From the NCBI RefSeq assembly GCF_029338355.1, contig NZ_CP119802.1, positions 2,294,001 through 2,358,000 on the forward strand: DNA of 64,000 nucleotides, in the 5' to 3' direction. The translations under genes were made by a program, and so were the position numbers. The notes under the pieces were generated by a model. The model saw only the letters and a list, made by a program, of their open reading frames with translations. It was not told the DNA's origin and ran no database searches. This document shows positions 7,505 to 17,329 of the stretch, piece after piece; position 1 is the first letter of the stretch, and each line of letters begins with the position of its first letter. Source of the DNA: Halosegnis marinus (GTDB lineage: Archaea; Halobacteriota; Halobacteria; Halobacteriales; Haloarculaceae).

Positions 7505-9460
7505 TCACTTCCCCTCGAACTCGGCCTCGCGGTCCTCCATGAACGCGGCCGCACCCTCCTGCATGTCCTCGGTACCGAGCAGCAGGCCGAACGCCTGGGC
7601 CTCCAGTTCGAGGCCGGCGTCGATGTCCTGGTCGCGCCCGGCGTTCATCACCTGCTTCGCCTTCCGGAGCGCGATGGGCGCGCCGCCGACGAGGTCGTCG
7701 AGGAACGCCTCGACCGTCTCGTCGAACTCCTCGTCGGAGACGGCGCGGTTGATGAGCCCCCACTCCTCGGCGCGCTCCGCGGAGATGCGCTCGCCGCGGA
7801 AGACGAGTTCCTTCGCCCGGGCGTCCGAGAGCATCCGGATGGCGCGCTGGGTGCCGCCGCCGCCGGGGATGAGCCCGAGGTTGATCTCCGGGAAGCCGAA
7901 CTCCGAGCCCTCGGTTGCGATGCGGAGGTCGCACGCGAGCGCGAGTTCGTGCCCGCCGCCGAGACAGAAGCCGTCTATCTTGGCGAGCGTCGGCCGCGGG
8001 TACTCCGCGACCGTCCGGAAGAACTCGGTGACGTCCTTCTCGTGGGGCGCGATGCCGGCGAAGCCGGTGATGTCCGCGCCCGCGGAGAACGCCCGGTCGC
8101 CCGTCCCCTCGAAGGTGACGGCGCGCACGTCGTCGACGTCCGTCGTCTCCAGGAGGTGGACGACCTCGTCCATCAGGTCCTGATTGAGCGCGTTCAGCCG
8201 CTCGGGACGGTCGAGCGTTATCTCCAGGAGGCCGTCCTCCGAGAGCGAGTGCTCGATGGTGGCGTAGTGGCGCTCGCCGTCGCTCCCGCCGTAGTCGTAG
8301 AAGCCCTTCCCGGCGTCCTCGCCGGTGTGGCCCGCCTCCACCAGTTCGCGGAGGTGCTCGGACGGCTCGTAGCGCTCGTGGCCGTACTCGTCGTACAGCT
8401 CCTCAAGCTTCGCGAGCACCGTGTCGAGCCCGAGCTTGTCCGCGCGGCGGCACGGCCCCTCGGGGAAGCCGGCGCCGAGGCGCATCCCGGTGTCGATGGC
8501 CTCCGCGGTGGCGACGTCGTTACCGATGAGCTTCGCCGCCTCGTTGACGATGCGCGCCTCGATACGGAGCGTGTCCACGTCCTCGCCCTGGCCCGCCTCG
8601 TAGGTGGTGCCCTCGCCGTCCTCGTAGTCGTAGTACCCCTTGCCGGTCTTCTGGCCGAGGTCGCCCGCGTCCACCTTCTCCTGGACGACGGGCGGCACGT
8701 CCTTGCCCGCCTCCTTGCGGACGTGGTAGCCGATGTCGATGCCGGTGAGATCGCCGAGCTCGAACGGGCCCATCGGGTAGCCGCGCCGGTGGACCATCGC
8801 GGCGTCGACCTCCTCGATGGTCGCCGCGCCCTCGGAGACCATCCAGCCGGCCTCGTCCCCGAACGGGCCGAGCACGCTGTTGACGACGAAACCGTTCACG
8901 TCCTTCCGGACGTAGATGGGCGTCTTGCCGATGGACTCGACGAACTCGTAGGTCGCCTCGGCCGTCTCGTCGCTCGTCTCCGCGCCGTAGATGACCTCGA
9001 CGAGGTCCATCTTCACGGGCGGGTTGAAGAAGTGCATCCCGACGACCTGCTCGGGGCGCTCCGTCGCGGTCGCGATCTCCGTGATGGAGAGCGAGGAGGT
9101 GTTCGACGCGAGGATGGCCCCCTCGGGCGTGAACTCGTCGAGGTCGCCGAATATCTCCTTCTTCAGTTCCATCTGCTCGGGGGCGGCCTCGATGACGAGG
9201 TCCGCGTCCGAGACGGCGGTTTCGAGGTCGACCTCGGTGTCGATGCGGTCCATCACCGCGTCGGGGTCCTCCTCGACCAGGCCCTTCTCCGAGAGCTTCT
9301 GGAGCGACCACTCGATGGACTCGTAGCCGTCGTCCACGAGTTCCTGCTCGATGTCGCGCATCGTGACGTGATAGCCCGCGATGGCGGCGACCTCGGTGAT
9401 ACCGTGTCCCATGTTCCCCGCGCCGAGCACCGTGACACGGGAGATGTCGTCCACGTTCAT
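7505..9460 (-). CDS. 3-hydroxyacyl-CoA dehydrogenase / enoyl-CoA hydratase fusion
   Basis: 651 aa, two enzymes in one chain in the order dehydrogenase then hydratase, as in archaeal fusions and opposite to bacterial FadB. Residues about 8-390 are the dehydrogenase: NAD motif GAGNMGHGI, SNTSS, and the catalytic His in GMHFFNPP, then two copies of the C-terminal helical domain. Residues about 400-651 are a crotonase domain with both catalytic glutamates (GGGHELALACD and GFPEINLGLIPGGGG) and the oxyanion-hole segment AFSAGADI. Together they hydrate enoyl-CoA and oxidise the 3-hydroxy product. It is the first gene of the operon with the thioesterase and MaoC genes. Confidence 0.93.
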   Translation of the reverse strand: MNVDDISRVTVLGAGNMGHGITEVAAIAGYHVTMRDIEQELVDDGYESIEWSLQKLSEKGLVEEDPDAVMDRIDTEVDLETAVSDADLVIEAAPEQMELKKEIFGDLDEFTPEGAILASNTSSLSITEIATATERPEQVVGMHFFNPPVKMDLVEVIYGAETSDETAEATYEFVESIGKTPIYVRKDVNGFVVNSVLGPFGDEAGWMVSEGAATIEEVDAAMVHRRGYPMGPFELGDLTGIDIGYHVRKEAGKDVPPVVQEKVDAGDLGQKTGKGYYDYEDGEGTTYEAGQGEDVDTLRIEARIVNEAAKLIGNDVATAEAIDTGMRLGAGFPEGPCRRADKLGLDTVLAKLEELYDEYGHERYEPSEHLRELVEAGHTGEDAGKGFYDYGGSDGERHYATIEHSLSEDGLLEITLDRPERLNALNQDLMDEVVHLLETTDVDDVRAVTFEGTGDRAFSAGADITGFAGIAPHEKDVTEFFRTVAEYPRPTLAKIDGFCLGGGHELALACDLRIATEGSEFGFPEINLGLIPGGGGTQRAIRMLSDARAKELVFRGERISAERAEEWGLINRAVSDEEFDETVEAFLDDLVGGAPIALRKAKQVMNAGRDQDIDAGLELEAQAFGLLLGTEDMQEGAAAFMEDREAEFEGK

Positions 9461-9630
9461 ACGGACGGGTGTGACGCCGCGCGCGTCTTAACTCCAGCGA
9501 CGTCGTTTAGCGATGTTAGTCTCTCCGGGCGTTTCCGCTACCGGCGTAAACGTGCGACGGCGATTCGCCGGGCGGTGGTAGTCGCCGTCGGATGGCCGGG
9601 CTTTTGACGCCGTTGTCCGTTGACCGACCG

Positions 9631-10821
9631 ATGGGTGTCCGGCGCGCGACCGCGGTCCTCGGACGGTACGAGCCGGTCGCTATCGTCGGCGGCCTGTGGC
9701 TGGTCGCGAAGCTGCTGCGCTACACCTTCCCCGCGCTCTTCCCGACCCTCCGGGAGGCGCCGGCGTTCTCCGCGACCCTGCTCGGCGCGGCGTACACCGT
9801 CATGATGCTGTTGTACGCGCTCATGCAGTTCCCGAGCGGCGCGCTCGCCGACACCGTCGAGGACGTCCGCGTGGTCGCCGCCGGCGCGCTCGTCGCGGCG
9901 CTCGGGGGCGGCCTCTTCCTGTTGCCCGCCTCCGTGCCCGTCCTCGTCGCCGGGATGCTCCTCGTCGGGGTCGGCACGGGCGTCCACAAGACCGTCTCCG
10001 TGTCGCTGCTCTCGCGGCTCTATCCCGAGCGAACGGGCCGGGCGCTCGGCACGTTCGACACGCTGGGGACGGCCGGCGGGGTCGTCGCGCCGCTGCTCGT
10101 GGTGGCCGCGCTCTCCTCGGTCGGCTGGCCGTGGCTCCTCGTCGCGACCGGCCTCGCGGGGGCGCTGTTGACTGTCGCGCTCGCGCTCCGGGTGCCGCGC
10201 GGCGACGCGCCGACCGTCGGCCTCGCGAGCGCCGTCCGCGCCACGGACGTGCGGTCGTACCTCCCGCCGTTCCGGCGTCCGCGCTTCCTGCTGTTCGTCG
10301 CCGTGACGCTGTGTTTCGCGTTCGCCTACAACGGCGTCGTCGCCTTCCTTCCCCTGTACCTCGTGGAGAGCGGGCTCGCCGCCGCGACGGCCTCGGGGCT
10401 CTACTCGCTGCTGTTCGCCGTCAGCGTCGTGCAGGTCGTCTCGGGCGACCTCGCCGACCGGCTCGGCACGCTCCGCACCTCGACGCTCTCCCTCGCGGTC
10501 GCGACGGTCGGGCTCGCGGGCCTCGTCGTCGGTGCCGGCGACGGACGGCTCGTGCTCGGCGGCGCCGTCGTCCTGCTCGGCGTCGGGAGCCACGGCTTCC
10601 GCCCCGTCCGCGGCGCCTACCTCGCCGCGTCGTTCCCCGACGAGGTCAGGGGCGGCGGCGTCGGCATCGCCCGGACGCTGCTGATGGGCGTCGGCGCCGT
10701 CTCGCCCACGGTCGTCGGCGCCGTCGCCGACGCGGTCGGTTACCGGGAGGCGTTCCTCGCGCTCGCCGCCGCGATGGCCGGCGGGGTCGTCTGTGCGGCC
10801 GCGATGGTCGCGACCGAGTGA
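9631..10821 (+). CDS. MFS transporter
   Basis: 396 aa with about twelve hydrophobic helices, the major facilitator layout. The loop between helices 2 and 3 reads QFPSGALADTVEDVR, a variant of the MFS motif A, and a second copy, DLADRLGTLRTS, follows in the C-terminal half. I chose ATG 9631 rather than 9592 because the TATA-like GGCTTTTGAC about 30 nt before 9631 would leave the earlier codon untranscribed, and the extra residues are not membrane-like. The substrate cannot be told. The gene is divergent from the acyl-CoA operon. Confidence 0.82.
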   Translation: MGVRRATAVLGRYEPVAIVGGLWLVAKLLRYTFPALFPTLREAPAFSATLLGAAYTVMMLLYALMQFPSGALADTVEDVRVVAAGALVAALGGGLFLLPASVPVLVAGMLLVGVGTGVHKTVSVSLLSRLYPERTGRALGTFDTLGTAGGVVAPLLVVAALSSVGWPWLLVATGLAGALLTVALALRVPRGDAPTVGLASAVRATDVRSYLPPFRRPRFLLFVAVTLCFAFAYNGVVAFLPLYLVESGLAAATASGLYSLLFAVSVVQVVSGDLADRLGTLRTSTLSLAVATVGLAGLVVGAGDGRLVLGGAVVLLGVGSHGFRPVRGAYLAASFPDEVRGGGVGIARTLLMGVGAVSPTVVGAVADAVGYREAFLALAAAMAGGVVCAAAMVATE

Positions 10822-10892
10822 CCCCTCGCGCCCCTCGGCGGCGGTCTCGCGGTTCGTAACCTTCATCCCCGCCGTTCCTGTACGTGACGGTA

Positions 10893-11177
10893 ATGGACCT
10901 ACGCGTCATCGAGAACGAGGAAACGGAGCTCTCCATCGAGATCGCCGGGGAGGACCACACGTTCATGAACGTCCTCAAGGGGGCGCTGCTGGAGACCGAG
11001 GGGGTCGCCGCGGCGACCTACGACATGAACCCCGAGCAGTCGGGCGGCCAGACGGACCCCATCCTCTCCATCAAGACGGAGTCGGGGACCGCGCCGCTGG
11101 ACGCGCTGGAGGCCGCCGCGGCCAACGTGAAGGACAAGGCGACCGCGTTCCGCGACGCGTTCGAGGCCGCCGCGTAA
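10893..11177 (+). CDS. rpoL: DNA-directed RNA polymerase subunit L
   Basis: 94 aa, the archaeal Rpo11 subunit (eukaryotic RPB11 homologue), which pairs with Rpo3 to nucleate polymerase assembly. The signature [14 protein letters not shown] and the following DMNPEQSGG segment are family-typical, and the C-terminal helix ([19 protein letters not shown]) matches the dimerisation helix. ATG 10893 is preferred to GTG 10884, since MDLRVIE is the normal N terminus. Confidence 0.93.
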   Translation: MDLRVIENEETELSIEIAGEDHTFMNVLKGALLETEGVAAATYDMNPEQSGGQTDPILSIKTESGTAPLDALEAAAANVKDKATAFRDAFEAAA

Positions 11178-11215
11178 CTCCCTCTCCTATCGTTTTTCGC
11201 CCCGCACAGCGTCGG

Positions 11216-11374
11216 CTACGCCCCCACGACGCCGTGGGTCGGACACCACCGGCCGGTCGCGACCTCAACGGTGTCGTCGCCGCAGTCGGGACACGCCGGG
11301 GCCTCGTGGTCCGTCGAGACGCCCATCGCGGCGTACACCGAGCGCCAGCCGCCGCTCGGTGAGCCGTCAGTCAC
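11216..11374 (-). CDS. Small zinc-finger protein
   Basis: 52 aa if started at GTG 11374, 36 aa if at ATG 11326. The protein carries CPDC and, 13 residues on, CPTH, so four potential zinc ligands (three Cys, one His). Haloarchaea encode many such mini zinc-finger proteins, mostly of unknown role. GTG 11374 overlaps the stop of the upstream mini-protein gene, which argues for translational coupling and for the longer form. No function can be given. Confidence 0.6.
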   Translation of the reverse strand: MTDGSPSGGWRSVYAAMGVSTDHEAPACPDCGDDTVEVATGRWCPTHGVVGA

Positions 11375-11531
11375 AGGCCGGACACCTCCGGTCGCGGTCG
11401 GTCGCACGGCCCGGCGCGGGCCGCGTCGTTTCGAGGCCGCACTCGGAACACCGCCAGTAGTAGTGGTCGAGACGGCCGTAGCGGTCGAGGGCCGGATGCG
11501 GCCCGCTCATCGGGAGAGCGTGTCGTTTCAT
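11367..11531 (-). CDS. Small zinc-finger protein
   Basis: 54 aa, ATG 11531 (MKRHALP). Two CxxC knuckles, CSEC and CPAC, are separated by about 20 residues and preceded by an aromatic stretch (GRLDHYYW), as in rubredoxin-like zinc ribbons. The gene overlaps the start of the next mini zinc-finger gene by 8 bp. Upstream, around 11625-11640, the minus strand has TTTTACTTT, a possible TATA region. The function is unknown. Small size makes the call tentative, but the cysteine spacing is unlikely by chance. Confidence 0.62.
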   Translation of the reverse strand: MKRHALPMSGPHPALDRYGRLDHYYWRCSECGLETTRPAPGRATDRDRRCPACD

Positions 11532-11693
11532 GGGTGCTCTCGGCCCGCGCGCGGTCGCCGAACGCGACCGTGCGGGCACGTCGGTACTCGGGACGCTACC
11601 GGCAAAAGGGGGCGGCTAGCGCGGAGTGAAAGTAAAACGACTCGGCCGCGAGCACCCCGATAGGGGCCGCCAGGGGGGCTGAAGAACCACTTC

Positions 11694-11728
11694 CGTTCAC
11701 TTTCGCCCGGGCGCGGCGGAAGTGAACG
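11694..11728 (-). terminator. 9-bp hairpin just downstream of hisF
   Basis: CGTTCACTT (11694-11702) pairs perfectly with AAGTGAACG (11720-11728) across a 17-nt G+C-rich loop. On the minus strand it begins 8 nt after the hisF stop, so it may stop or process the hisF transcript. No strong T-run follows immediately (GGTTCTTC comes next), so termination is only inferred; it could instead be a protein-binding site. Confidence 0.35.
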
Positions 11729-11736
11729 CGAGGGAG

Positions 11737-12552
11737 CTACAGCCGGACGGGGACGCCCCGCTCGTCGAGGTAGCGCTTCACCTCGTCGATGCCGTACTCG
11801 TCGAAGTGGAAGATGGAGGCCGCGAGGCCGGCGTCCGCGCCCGCCTCGGTGAACACCTCGTACATGTCCTCCGGGCCGCCACAGCCCGACGACGCGATGA
11901 CGGGCGTCGAGACGGCGTCACAGACCGCCCTCGTGAGCGGGATGTCGTAGCCGTCCTTCGTGCCGTCGGCGTCGATGCTGTTGACGAACAGCTCCCCCGC
12001 GCCCCGCGACTCCGCCTCCTCGGCCCACGTCACCACGTCGAGCCCCGTTCCCTCGCGCCCGCCCTTCACGGTGCACTCGAACCAGCAGGACTCGCCGTCC
12101 ACCTCGACGTAGTGGTCGCCCTTCTCGTCGAACCGGCGGCGCGCGTCCACGGAGATGACGATACACTGATTGCCGAAGGCCCGCGCGCCCTCGCTGATGA
12201 GTTCGGGACGGGCGATGGCCCCGGAGTTGATGGAGACCTTGTCCGCGCCGGCCCGCAGCGTCTCCTTGACGTCCTCCTCGGTCCGGATACCGCCCCCGAC
12301 GGTGAGCGGGATGAACACCTCGTCGGCGACCGCCGAGACGGTGTCGAGCATCGTCTCGCGGCCCTCCGCGCTCGCCGTGATGTCGAGGAAGACGAACTCG
12401 TCGGCGCCGGCCTCGTTGTACTTCTTGGCCATCTCGACGGGGTCGCCGGTGTACTCGAGGTCCTCGAAGTTGACGCCCGTGTAGACGGCGGCCTCGCCCT
12501 CGTCGTTCAGGTCCACGTCGATACAGGGGATGATACGCTTCGTGAGCGTCAT
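11737..12552 (-). CDS. hisF: Imidazole glycerol phosphate synthase, cyclase subunit
   Basis: 271 aa (beta/alpha)8 barrel. With HisH it turns PRFAR and glutamine-derived ammonia into imidazole glycerol phosphate and AICAR in histidine synthesis. Both catalytic aspartates are visible: D12 in RIIPCIDVD and the Asp of VISVDARR. The two phosphate-binding segments [11 protein letters not shown] and [12 protein letters not shown] are also present. No other his gene is in the window, so hisF stands alone, as is usual in haloarchaea. Confidence 0.95.
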   Translation of the reverse strand: MTLTKRIIPCIDVDLNDEGEAAVYTGVNFEDLEYTGDPVEMAKKYNEAGADEFVFLDITASAEGRETMLDTVSAVADEVFIPLTVGGGIRTEEDVKETLRAGADKVSINSGAIARPELISEGARAFGNQCIVISVDARRRFDEKGDHYVEVDGESCWFECTVKGGREGTGLDVVTWAEEAESRGAGELFVNSIDADGTKDGYDIPLTRAVCDAVSTPVIASSGCGGPEDMYEVFTEAGADAGLAASIFHFDEYGIDEVKRYLDERGVPVRL

Positions 12553-12642
12553 TCGTTGTCGGACGCTACTCCCGGGCCGGCTTTGACGGTTTCGACGCCC
12601 GCGTTCCGATACTGCAAAGTGCGCCGCCGCGAAGGCGGAGGT

Positions 12643-12810
12643 ATGAGCGACGACGCCCACGACGACGGCGGCGGCCACGAGAGCGAGTACGCCACGGAGC
12701 GGACGACCGCCCCGCAGTCCGACTACACGAACCGCGAGGTCGCCATCGGCTTCGCGGTCGCGCTGCTCGGCATGGCCGTCGTCTTCGCCGTGCCGGTCCT
12801 GCTGGCGTAG
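12643..12810 (+). CDS. Small single-span membrane protein
   Basis: 55 aa. The N-terminal 30 residues are acidic and polar with several His ([16 protein letters not shown]), followed by one strongly hydrophobic helix to the C terminus ([22 protein letters not shown]). It resembles a haloarchaeal family that I recall as DUF7550; this is from memory. The ATG directly follows GGAGGT, which is too close to act as a normal ribosome-binding site. It is divergent from hisF. The function is unknown. Confidence 0.7.
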   Translation: MSDDAHDDGGGHESEYATERTTAPQSDYTNREVAIGFAVALLGMAVVFAVPVLLA

Positions 12811-12840
12811 ATTCAAACGCCCCCGTCTCCTCTCGCCGCC

Positions 12841-13800
12841 ATGCTCGTCTGTTCGGACAGCGACGTGGCCGCGGTGCTCGACCTCGCCGACCTCCTCCCC
12901 GTCGTCGCGGACGCCTTCGAGCGCGACGGCAGCGGCGCCGTCGAACGGCCCGACCGCCCGCATTTCCCGATAGGGACCGGCATCACGGGCGACGAACCGC
13001 TCGGAACCGGACTGACGATGCCCGCGTACCTCCACGGCGACGACACCTACGCCACCAAACTCGTCTCGGTGCATCTCGACAACCCCCCGGAGCGCCCCAC
13101 GATACACGCCCAGATACTCCTCACCGACGCCGCGACGGGCGACCCCGCCGCGCTGCTCGCCGGCGAGCGCATCACGAACGCCCGGACCGGCTGTATCGGC
13201 GGGCTGGCGGCCGCACGCCTCGCGGACGCGCCGGTCACCCTCGGCGTCGTCGGCGCCGGCGCACAGGCGCGCTGGCAGACACGCGCGATAGCCGCGGCGA
13301 CGGACCTGGCCGACGTCCGGATATACTCCCCGAGCGACTCCCGCGAGGCGTGTGCCGCCGACCTCCGCGACGAGGGCATCGACGCAAGGGCGGTCGGTTC
13401 GGCTCGGACGGCCGTCGAGAGAGCGGACGTGCTCGTCACGGCGACGACCGCGACCGCGCCGACGTTCCCGGCGGACGCGCTCGCGGACGGCACGCTCGTC
13501 GTCGCCGTCGGCGCGTACACCGCGGAGACACAGGAGCTCCCCCCGGCGGTCGTGGAGCGCGCGGCGCGCCTCTATGCGGACGTGCCGGAGGAGGCGGTCG
13601 AGACGGGCGACCTACTCGCCGCCGACCACGGCGAGCCGACCCCCTTCTCGGCGGTCGTCGCGGGCGGCGAGGAGCGGGTGGGGGACGACGAGGTGGTCCT
13701 CGTGAAGAGCGTCGGAACGGCGGTCCTCGACGCGGCCGCGGGCGGCTACGTGTACGACGCGGCCCGCGAGGCGGGGCTCGGCGAGTCGGTCACGCTTTGA
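12841..13800 (+). CDS. Ornithine cyclodeaminase / mu-crystallin family protein
   Basis: 319 aa. The Rossmann motif [12 protein letters not shown] (about residues 137-148) and the substrate-side segments PERPTIHAQ and [13 protein letters not shown] are typical of the family. Members act as ornithine cyclodeaminase, alanine dehydrogenase or imine (pyrroline-2-carboxylate) reductase, and sequence alone rarely decides. A second, divergent member is at 38373-39365 in this window. Its 3' end overlaps the convergent lipoprotein gene by 11 bp. Confidence 0.82.
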   Translation: MLVCSDSDVAAVLDLADLLPVVADAFERDGSGAVERPDRPHFPIGTGITGDEPLGTGLTMPAYLHGDDTYATKLVSVHLDNPPERPTIHAQILLTDAATGDPAALLAGERITNARTGCIGGLAAARLADAPVTLGVVGAGAQARWQTRAIAAATDLADVRIYSPSDSREACAADLRDEGIDARAVGSARTAVERADVLVTATTATAPTFPADALADGTLVVAVGAYTAETQELPPAVVERAARLYADVPEEAVETGDLLAADHGEPTPFSAVVAGGEERVGDDEVVLVKSVGTAVLDAAAGGYVYDAAREAGLGESVTL

Positions 13801-15061
13801 CGCCCACTTCCCCGTTCGTGACCGCGACGGAGGCGTTCGCCACGAAGTCGTCGTCGCCCGCCAGCCAGACGACCGTCCGGTCGTCGGCCCGCGCCAGCCG
13901 GTACTCGCCGTCCTCCCCGACCCACGTTCCCGTCGCGTCGTCGTACTCCGCCCGCTCCGACAGCCACGCCTCCGCGACGGCCCGGAACTCGGTGGCGTTG
14001 GCCGCGTCGTCGAACCGGAGCACCCACGCGTAGCCCCGCTCGCGGGCCGGGTTGACGAAGTCGATCCGCGCGTCGGAGCCCCAGCCGGCCGCGGCGCGGG
14101 CCGCGGCGGAGCGGTTCACGCCGGCCCGGAGCGCGACCCGGACGAACACCTCGCCGTAGCGCTGGCGGGAGACGGACGCGTACCACTCGTCCTCGGCGGC
14201 CCGCACCGACAACCGCGCCGGCCCCTCCGTGACGTTCGGGTGGAGGAGCTGTTCGCTCGTCGTCGGCGGGTCGCGGTAGAGGGCGGAGAGGTTCGCGGGG
14301 TCGTCAACGCGGGCGGCGGCGTGCAGGTAGCCGAAGCGGTACGGCGCGGCGGAGAGCCGCCCCGCGCCCGTCGTCCCCTCGTAGAGCGCCAGCGAGTCGG
14401 CCGCGGGGCTGGTCCCGTTGCCGAGGTAGGTGTCCCAGTAGGTGTCCGCGCCGAAGACGGCCGCGCCCTCGATGGTCGCCCGCGAGGCAAGCCGTCCGTC
14501 GAAGGTCCGGTCGACCGCGTCCCGGACCGACCGCACCGCGCCGGTGCGGAACTGGACGACGTGGACGTACTCGTGGGCGAGGACGCGCTCCAGCCGGGGG
14601 TCCGCCGTCAGCCGACCGTTCACGTACACCGTGGTCGGCTCCGCGACGTAGGCCGCGACGCCGGGCTCCCCGCCGTCGGTCTCGGGCGCCTCCAGTCCGA
14701 ACAGCCGGAAGAAGGGCGGCTCGCTCGCGCCGGCCAGTCCGCCGTCGCGGCTCTCGTCGTCGTCCAACACGACGATGCGCCGCGGCGGGGCGGCGTCGCT
14801 GTCGAGGACCCGCGCCGTCCGGTCGAACACCGCGCCCGCGTCGAGCGGGAGACTGCCCCCCTCGACCCGGATGCCGCCCGACTCGTACGCCTCGGCGCCG
14901 TCGGGTGTGGGGGTCGCGGTCGGTTCGGCCGTGGCCGTCGCGGTCGGCGTCGGTGTCGCCGTCGGCTCGGGCGCGGGCGTCGTCGGTGCGCCCGCGTAGC
15001 CGTAGCTACAGCCGGCGAGGACACAGAGCAGGGCGAGCACGGCGACGCCGCGGGGTCGCAT
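13790..15061 (-). CDS. Secreted lipoprotein with HExxH motif (Hvo_1808-like surface protein)
   Basis: 423 aa. A short hydrophobic signal ends in the lipobox LAGC (Cys about 18), so the mature protein is probably lipid-anchored outside the cell. A Thr/Pro-rich linker (about 25-52) is typical of haloarchaeal surface proteins. The core holds LAHEYVHVVQF, an HExxH zinc-protease motif, and about 30 residues later IEGAAVFGADTYW, whose Glu could be the third zinc ligand of a gluzincin-type site. It resembles what is annotated as the Hvo_1808 surface protein family. Proteolytic activity is inference; the two motifs in the right order make it reasonable. Confidence 0.78.
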   Translation of the reverse strand: MRPRGVAVLALLCVLAGCSYGYAGAPTTPAPEPTATPTPTATATAEPTATPTPDGAEAYESGGIRVEGGSLPLDAGAVFDRTARVLDSDAAPPRRIVVLDDDESRDGGLAGASEPPFFRLFGLEAPETDGGEPGVAAYVAEPTTVYVNGRLTADPRLERVLAHEYVHVVQFRTGAVRSVRDAVDRTFDGRLASRATIEGAAVFGADTYWDTYLGNGTSPAADSLALYEGTTGAGRLSAAPYRFGYLHAAARVDDPANLSALYRDPPTTSEQLLHPNVTEGPARLSVRAAEDEWYASVSRQRYGEVFVRVALRAGVNRSAAARAAAGWGSDARIDFVNPARERGYAWVLRFDDAANATEFRAVAEAWLSERAEYDDATGTWVGEDGEYRLARADDRTVVWLAGDDDFVANASVAVTNGEVGVKA

Positions 15062-15101
15062 ACGCCATCCACGGACCGAACCGTCAAAACAGTACGCCGG
15101 C

Positions 15102-17222
15102 TCAGGCGAGTTCGCGGTCGATGACGCTCCGAAGGTCGGCCACCTCGGCCGCCGTGTACGACAGCGCCTCTCCGCCGACCGCGACCGAGAGTTCGCCCGA
15201 GGCGTCCGTCGTCCCGAGTTCCGTCACGGACGCGGCGTCGCCCACGACCTCGCGCACGGCCTCGGGGTCGGTCGTCTCCACGACCGCGCGCCCGGGCAGT
15301 TCCGAGAACAGCAGTTCGGCCGGGAGTCCTTCTCCCTCGAGCGTCACGTCCGCGCCCGCGTCGGCGGTCACCATCTCGGCGAGCGTCGCCGCGAGGCCGC
15401 CGTGGCTCACGTCGTGGAGCGCGGTCGTCGCGCCGTGGTCGGCGACGGCGGCGACGGCCTCGACGACCGCGAGCGGGTCGTCGGGGAGCGCCGGGAACGC
15501 GTCCGTGCCGCCCAGCGAGGCGAGGTACTGGCTCCCGCCGAGCGCGGCCGCGGGCCTGCCGACGAGGAGCAGCGTCGCGTCGCCGGCGAGCGCCGTGCCC
15601 GGCGCGTCGTATCCGTCCTTGGTGCCGACGGCCGCGAGCGTCGGCGTCGGGGGGACCGGCCCCGCGGCCGAGTCGTTGTACAGCGAGACGTTGCCGCCCA
15701 CGACCGGGAGGTCGAGCGCGCGGCACATGTCGGCGAGTCCGTCCACGACGGCGCGGAAGCCGCCATACACGTCGGGCTTCTCCGGGTTGCCGCCGTTGAG
15801 ACAGTCCACGGCCGCGAGCGGCGTCGCGCCGACCGCGGCGAGGTTCGTGGCGTTCTCCAGCGCGACGGCGCGCGCCCCGTCGTAGGGCGCGGCGTCCGTC
15901 CAGTTGGGGTCCGCGCCCGACGAGAGCGCGACGCCCTGTCCCGTCTCGCGCACCGCGAGCAGGGCCGCGTCGTCGCCGGGCCGCTTGGCGGTCCGGTTGC
16001 CGACCTCGTGGTCGTACTGCCGGTACACCCAGCGCTTCGACGCGGTGTTCGGGTGCGCGACGACGGTCTCGAACGCCGCCGCGAGGTCCGCGTCGGGCAG
16101 GTCGCGCGCCTGCGGCTCGGGCTCGACGCTGTCGAGGTCGTTCATCGGCGCGCCGTCGGCGAGGTACTCGGCCGGGGCGTCTACGACCGTCTCCCCCTCG
16201 AAGGTGCAGACGTAGTTCCCCTCGGTCACCTCCCCGATGACGGAACAGCCGAGGTCGAACCGCTCGGCCACCGCGCGGACGCGCTCGACGTCCTCGGGAC
16301 GGACCTCGTAACACATCCGCTCCTGCGACTCCGCGAGGAGTATCTCGAGCGCGTTCATGTTCGGCTCGCGCTGGTGGACGCGGTCGAGGGCGATATCGGC
16401 ACCCAGCCCGCCCTTGGCGACGAGTTCGGAGGAGGCGCCCCCGAGGCCCGCTGCGCCGAGGTCGCGGGCCGCGCGCAGGAGGTCCTCGTCCACGAGCGCC
16501 TCGTTCGCCTCGATGAGCAGCTTCTCGGCGTAGGGGTCGCCCACCTGCACGGCCGGGCGGTCCTCCGTCTCGGCGTCCTCCGCGAGGTCCTCGCTGGCGA
16601 AGGAGGCGCCGCCGAGGCCGTCGCGCCCCGTCGCGTTGCCGACGAGGACGAGCTTGTTTCCGGGGGTCTGCGCCTCCGCGGTGACGAGGCGGTCCTCGGT
16701 GACGACGCCGAGACAGGCCACGTTCACGAGGGGATTCCCCTCGTAGCCGTCGTGGAAGGCGACGCTCCCGGTCACCGTCGGGACGCCGATGCAGTTGCCG
16801 TAGTGACTGATTCCCTCGACGACGCCCTCGAAGAGGTACCGGGAGTGTTCGCGGTCGAAGTCGCCGAAGTACAGCGAGTCGGCGAGCGCGATGGGGTACG
16901 CCCCCATCGAGAGCGTGTCGCGGACGATGCCGCCGACGCCGGTGGCCGCGCCGTCGAACGGGTCCACGTACGACGGGTGGTTGTGGCTCTCGACGCCCAT
17001 CGTCAGGTAGGTGTCGCCGTCGAGGCGCACGACTGCGGCGTCGTCGCCCGGGCCGACGACCACGTCCTCGCCCTCGCTCGTGAACGCCGAGAGCAGCGGG
17101 CGGGAGGAGCGGTACGCGCAGTGTTCGCTCCAGAGGTTCTCGAACAGTGCCTCCTCCGCGGGCGTGGGGTCGCGACCGAGTTCCTCCTCGACGAGGTCAC
17201 GGTCCGACGGCGCGAGTGTCAT
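15102..17222 (-). CDS. purL: Phosphoribosylformylglycinamidine synthase subunit PurL
   Basis: 706 aa, the small form of PurL that works with separate PurS and PurQ (neither is in the window). It converts FGAR to FGAM with ATP and glutamine-derived ammonia. Family landmarks are [12 protein letters not shown] with the catalytic His, [25 protein letters not shown], and the glycine-rich segment [11 protein letters not shown]. The start ATG 17222 ([10 protein letters not shown]) is chosen over 17285, whose extra residues are not conserved in character. It shares a 107-bp divergent promoter region with the PHP gene. Confidence 0.95.
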   Translation of the reverse strand: MTLAPSDRDLVEEELGRDPTPAEEALFENLWSEHCAYRSSRPLLSAFTSEGEDVVVGPGDDAAVVRLDGDTYLTMGVESHNHPSYVDPFDGAATGVGGIVRDTLSMGAYPIALADSLYFGDFDREHSRYLFEGVVEGISHYGNCIGVPTVTGSVAFHDGYEGNPLVNVACLGVVTEDRLVTAEAQTPGNKLVLVGNATGRDGLGGASFASEDLAEDAETEDRPAVQVGDPYAEKLLIEANEALVDEDLLRAARDLGAAGLGGASSELVAKGGLGADIALDRVHQREPNMNALEILLAESQERMCYEVRPEDVERVRAVAERFDLGCSVIGEVTEGNYVCTFEGETVVDAPAEYLADGAPMNDLDSVEPEPQARDLPDADLAAAFETVVAHPNTASKRWVYRQYDHEVGNRTAKRPGDDAALLAVRETGQGVALSSGADPNWTDAAPYDGARAVALENATNLAAVGATPLAAVDCLNGGNPEKPDVYGGFRAVVDGLADMCRALDLPVVGGNVSLYNDSAAGPVPPTPTLAAVGTKDGYDAPGTALAGDATLLLVGRPAAALGGSQYLASLGGTDAFPALPDDPLAVVEAVAAVADHGATTALHDVSHGGLAATLAEMVTADAGADVTLEGEGLPAELLFSELPGRAVVETTDPEAVREVVGDAASVTELGTTDASGELSVAVGGEALSYTAAEVADLRSVIDRELA

Positions 17223-17329
17223 CCACTCGTGTGCAGTCTCGGCGGGGTAAAATCCCTTTTCATATGCACGGTCGTGGATTATCACGCCGGACCGGGGCGC
17301 TTTTCCCCCGTCCGGTTCTCCGTCGAGGT

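Noticed and set aside
7235-9607. Very long plus-strand open frame opposite the dehydrogenase/hydratase fusion
   Set aside because: It is the complement of a well-supported fusion enzyme. In roughly 70% G+C coding DNA with strong third-position bias, antisense frames stay open for long distances. Its translation has no recognisable domain and low complexity.
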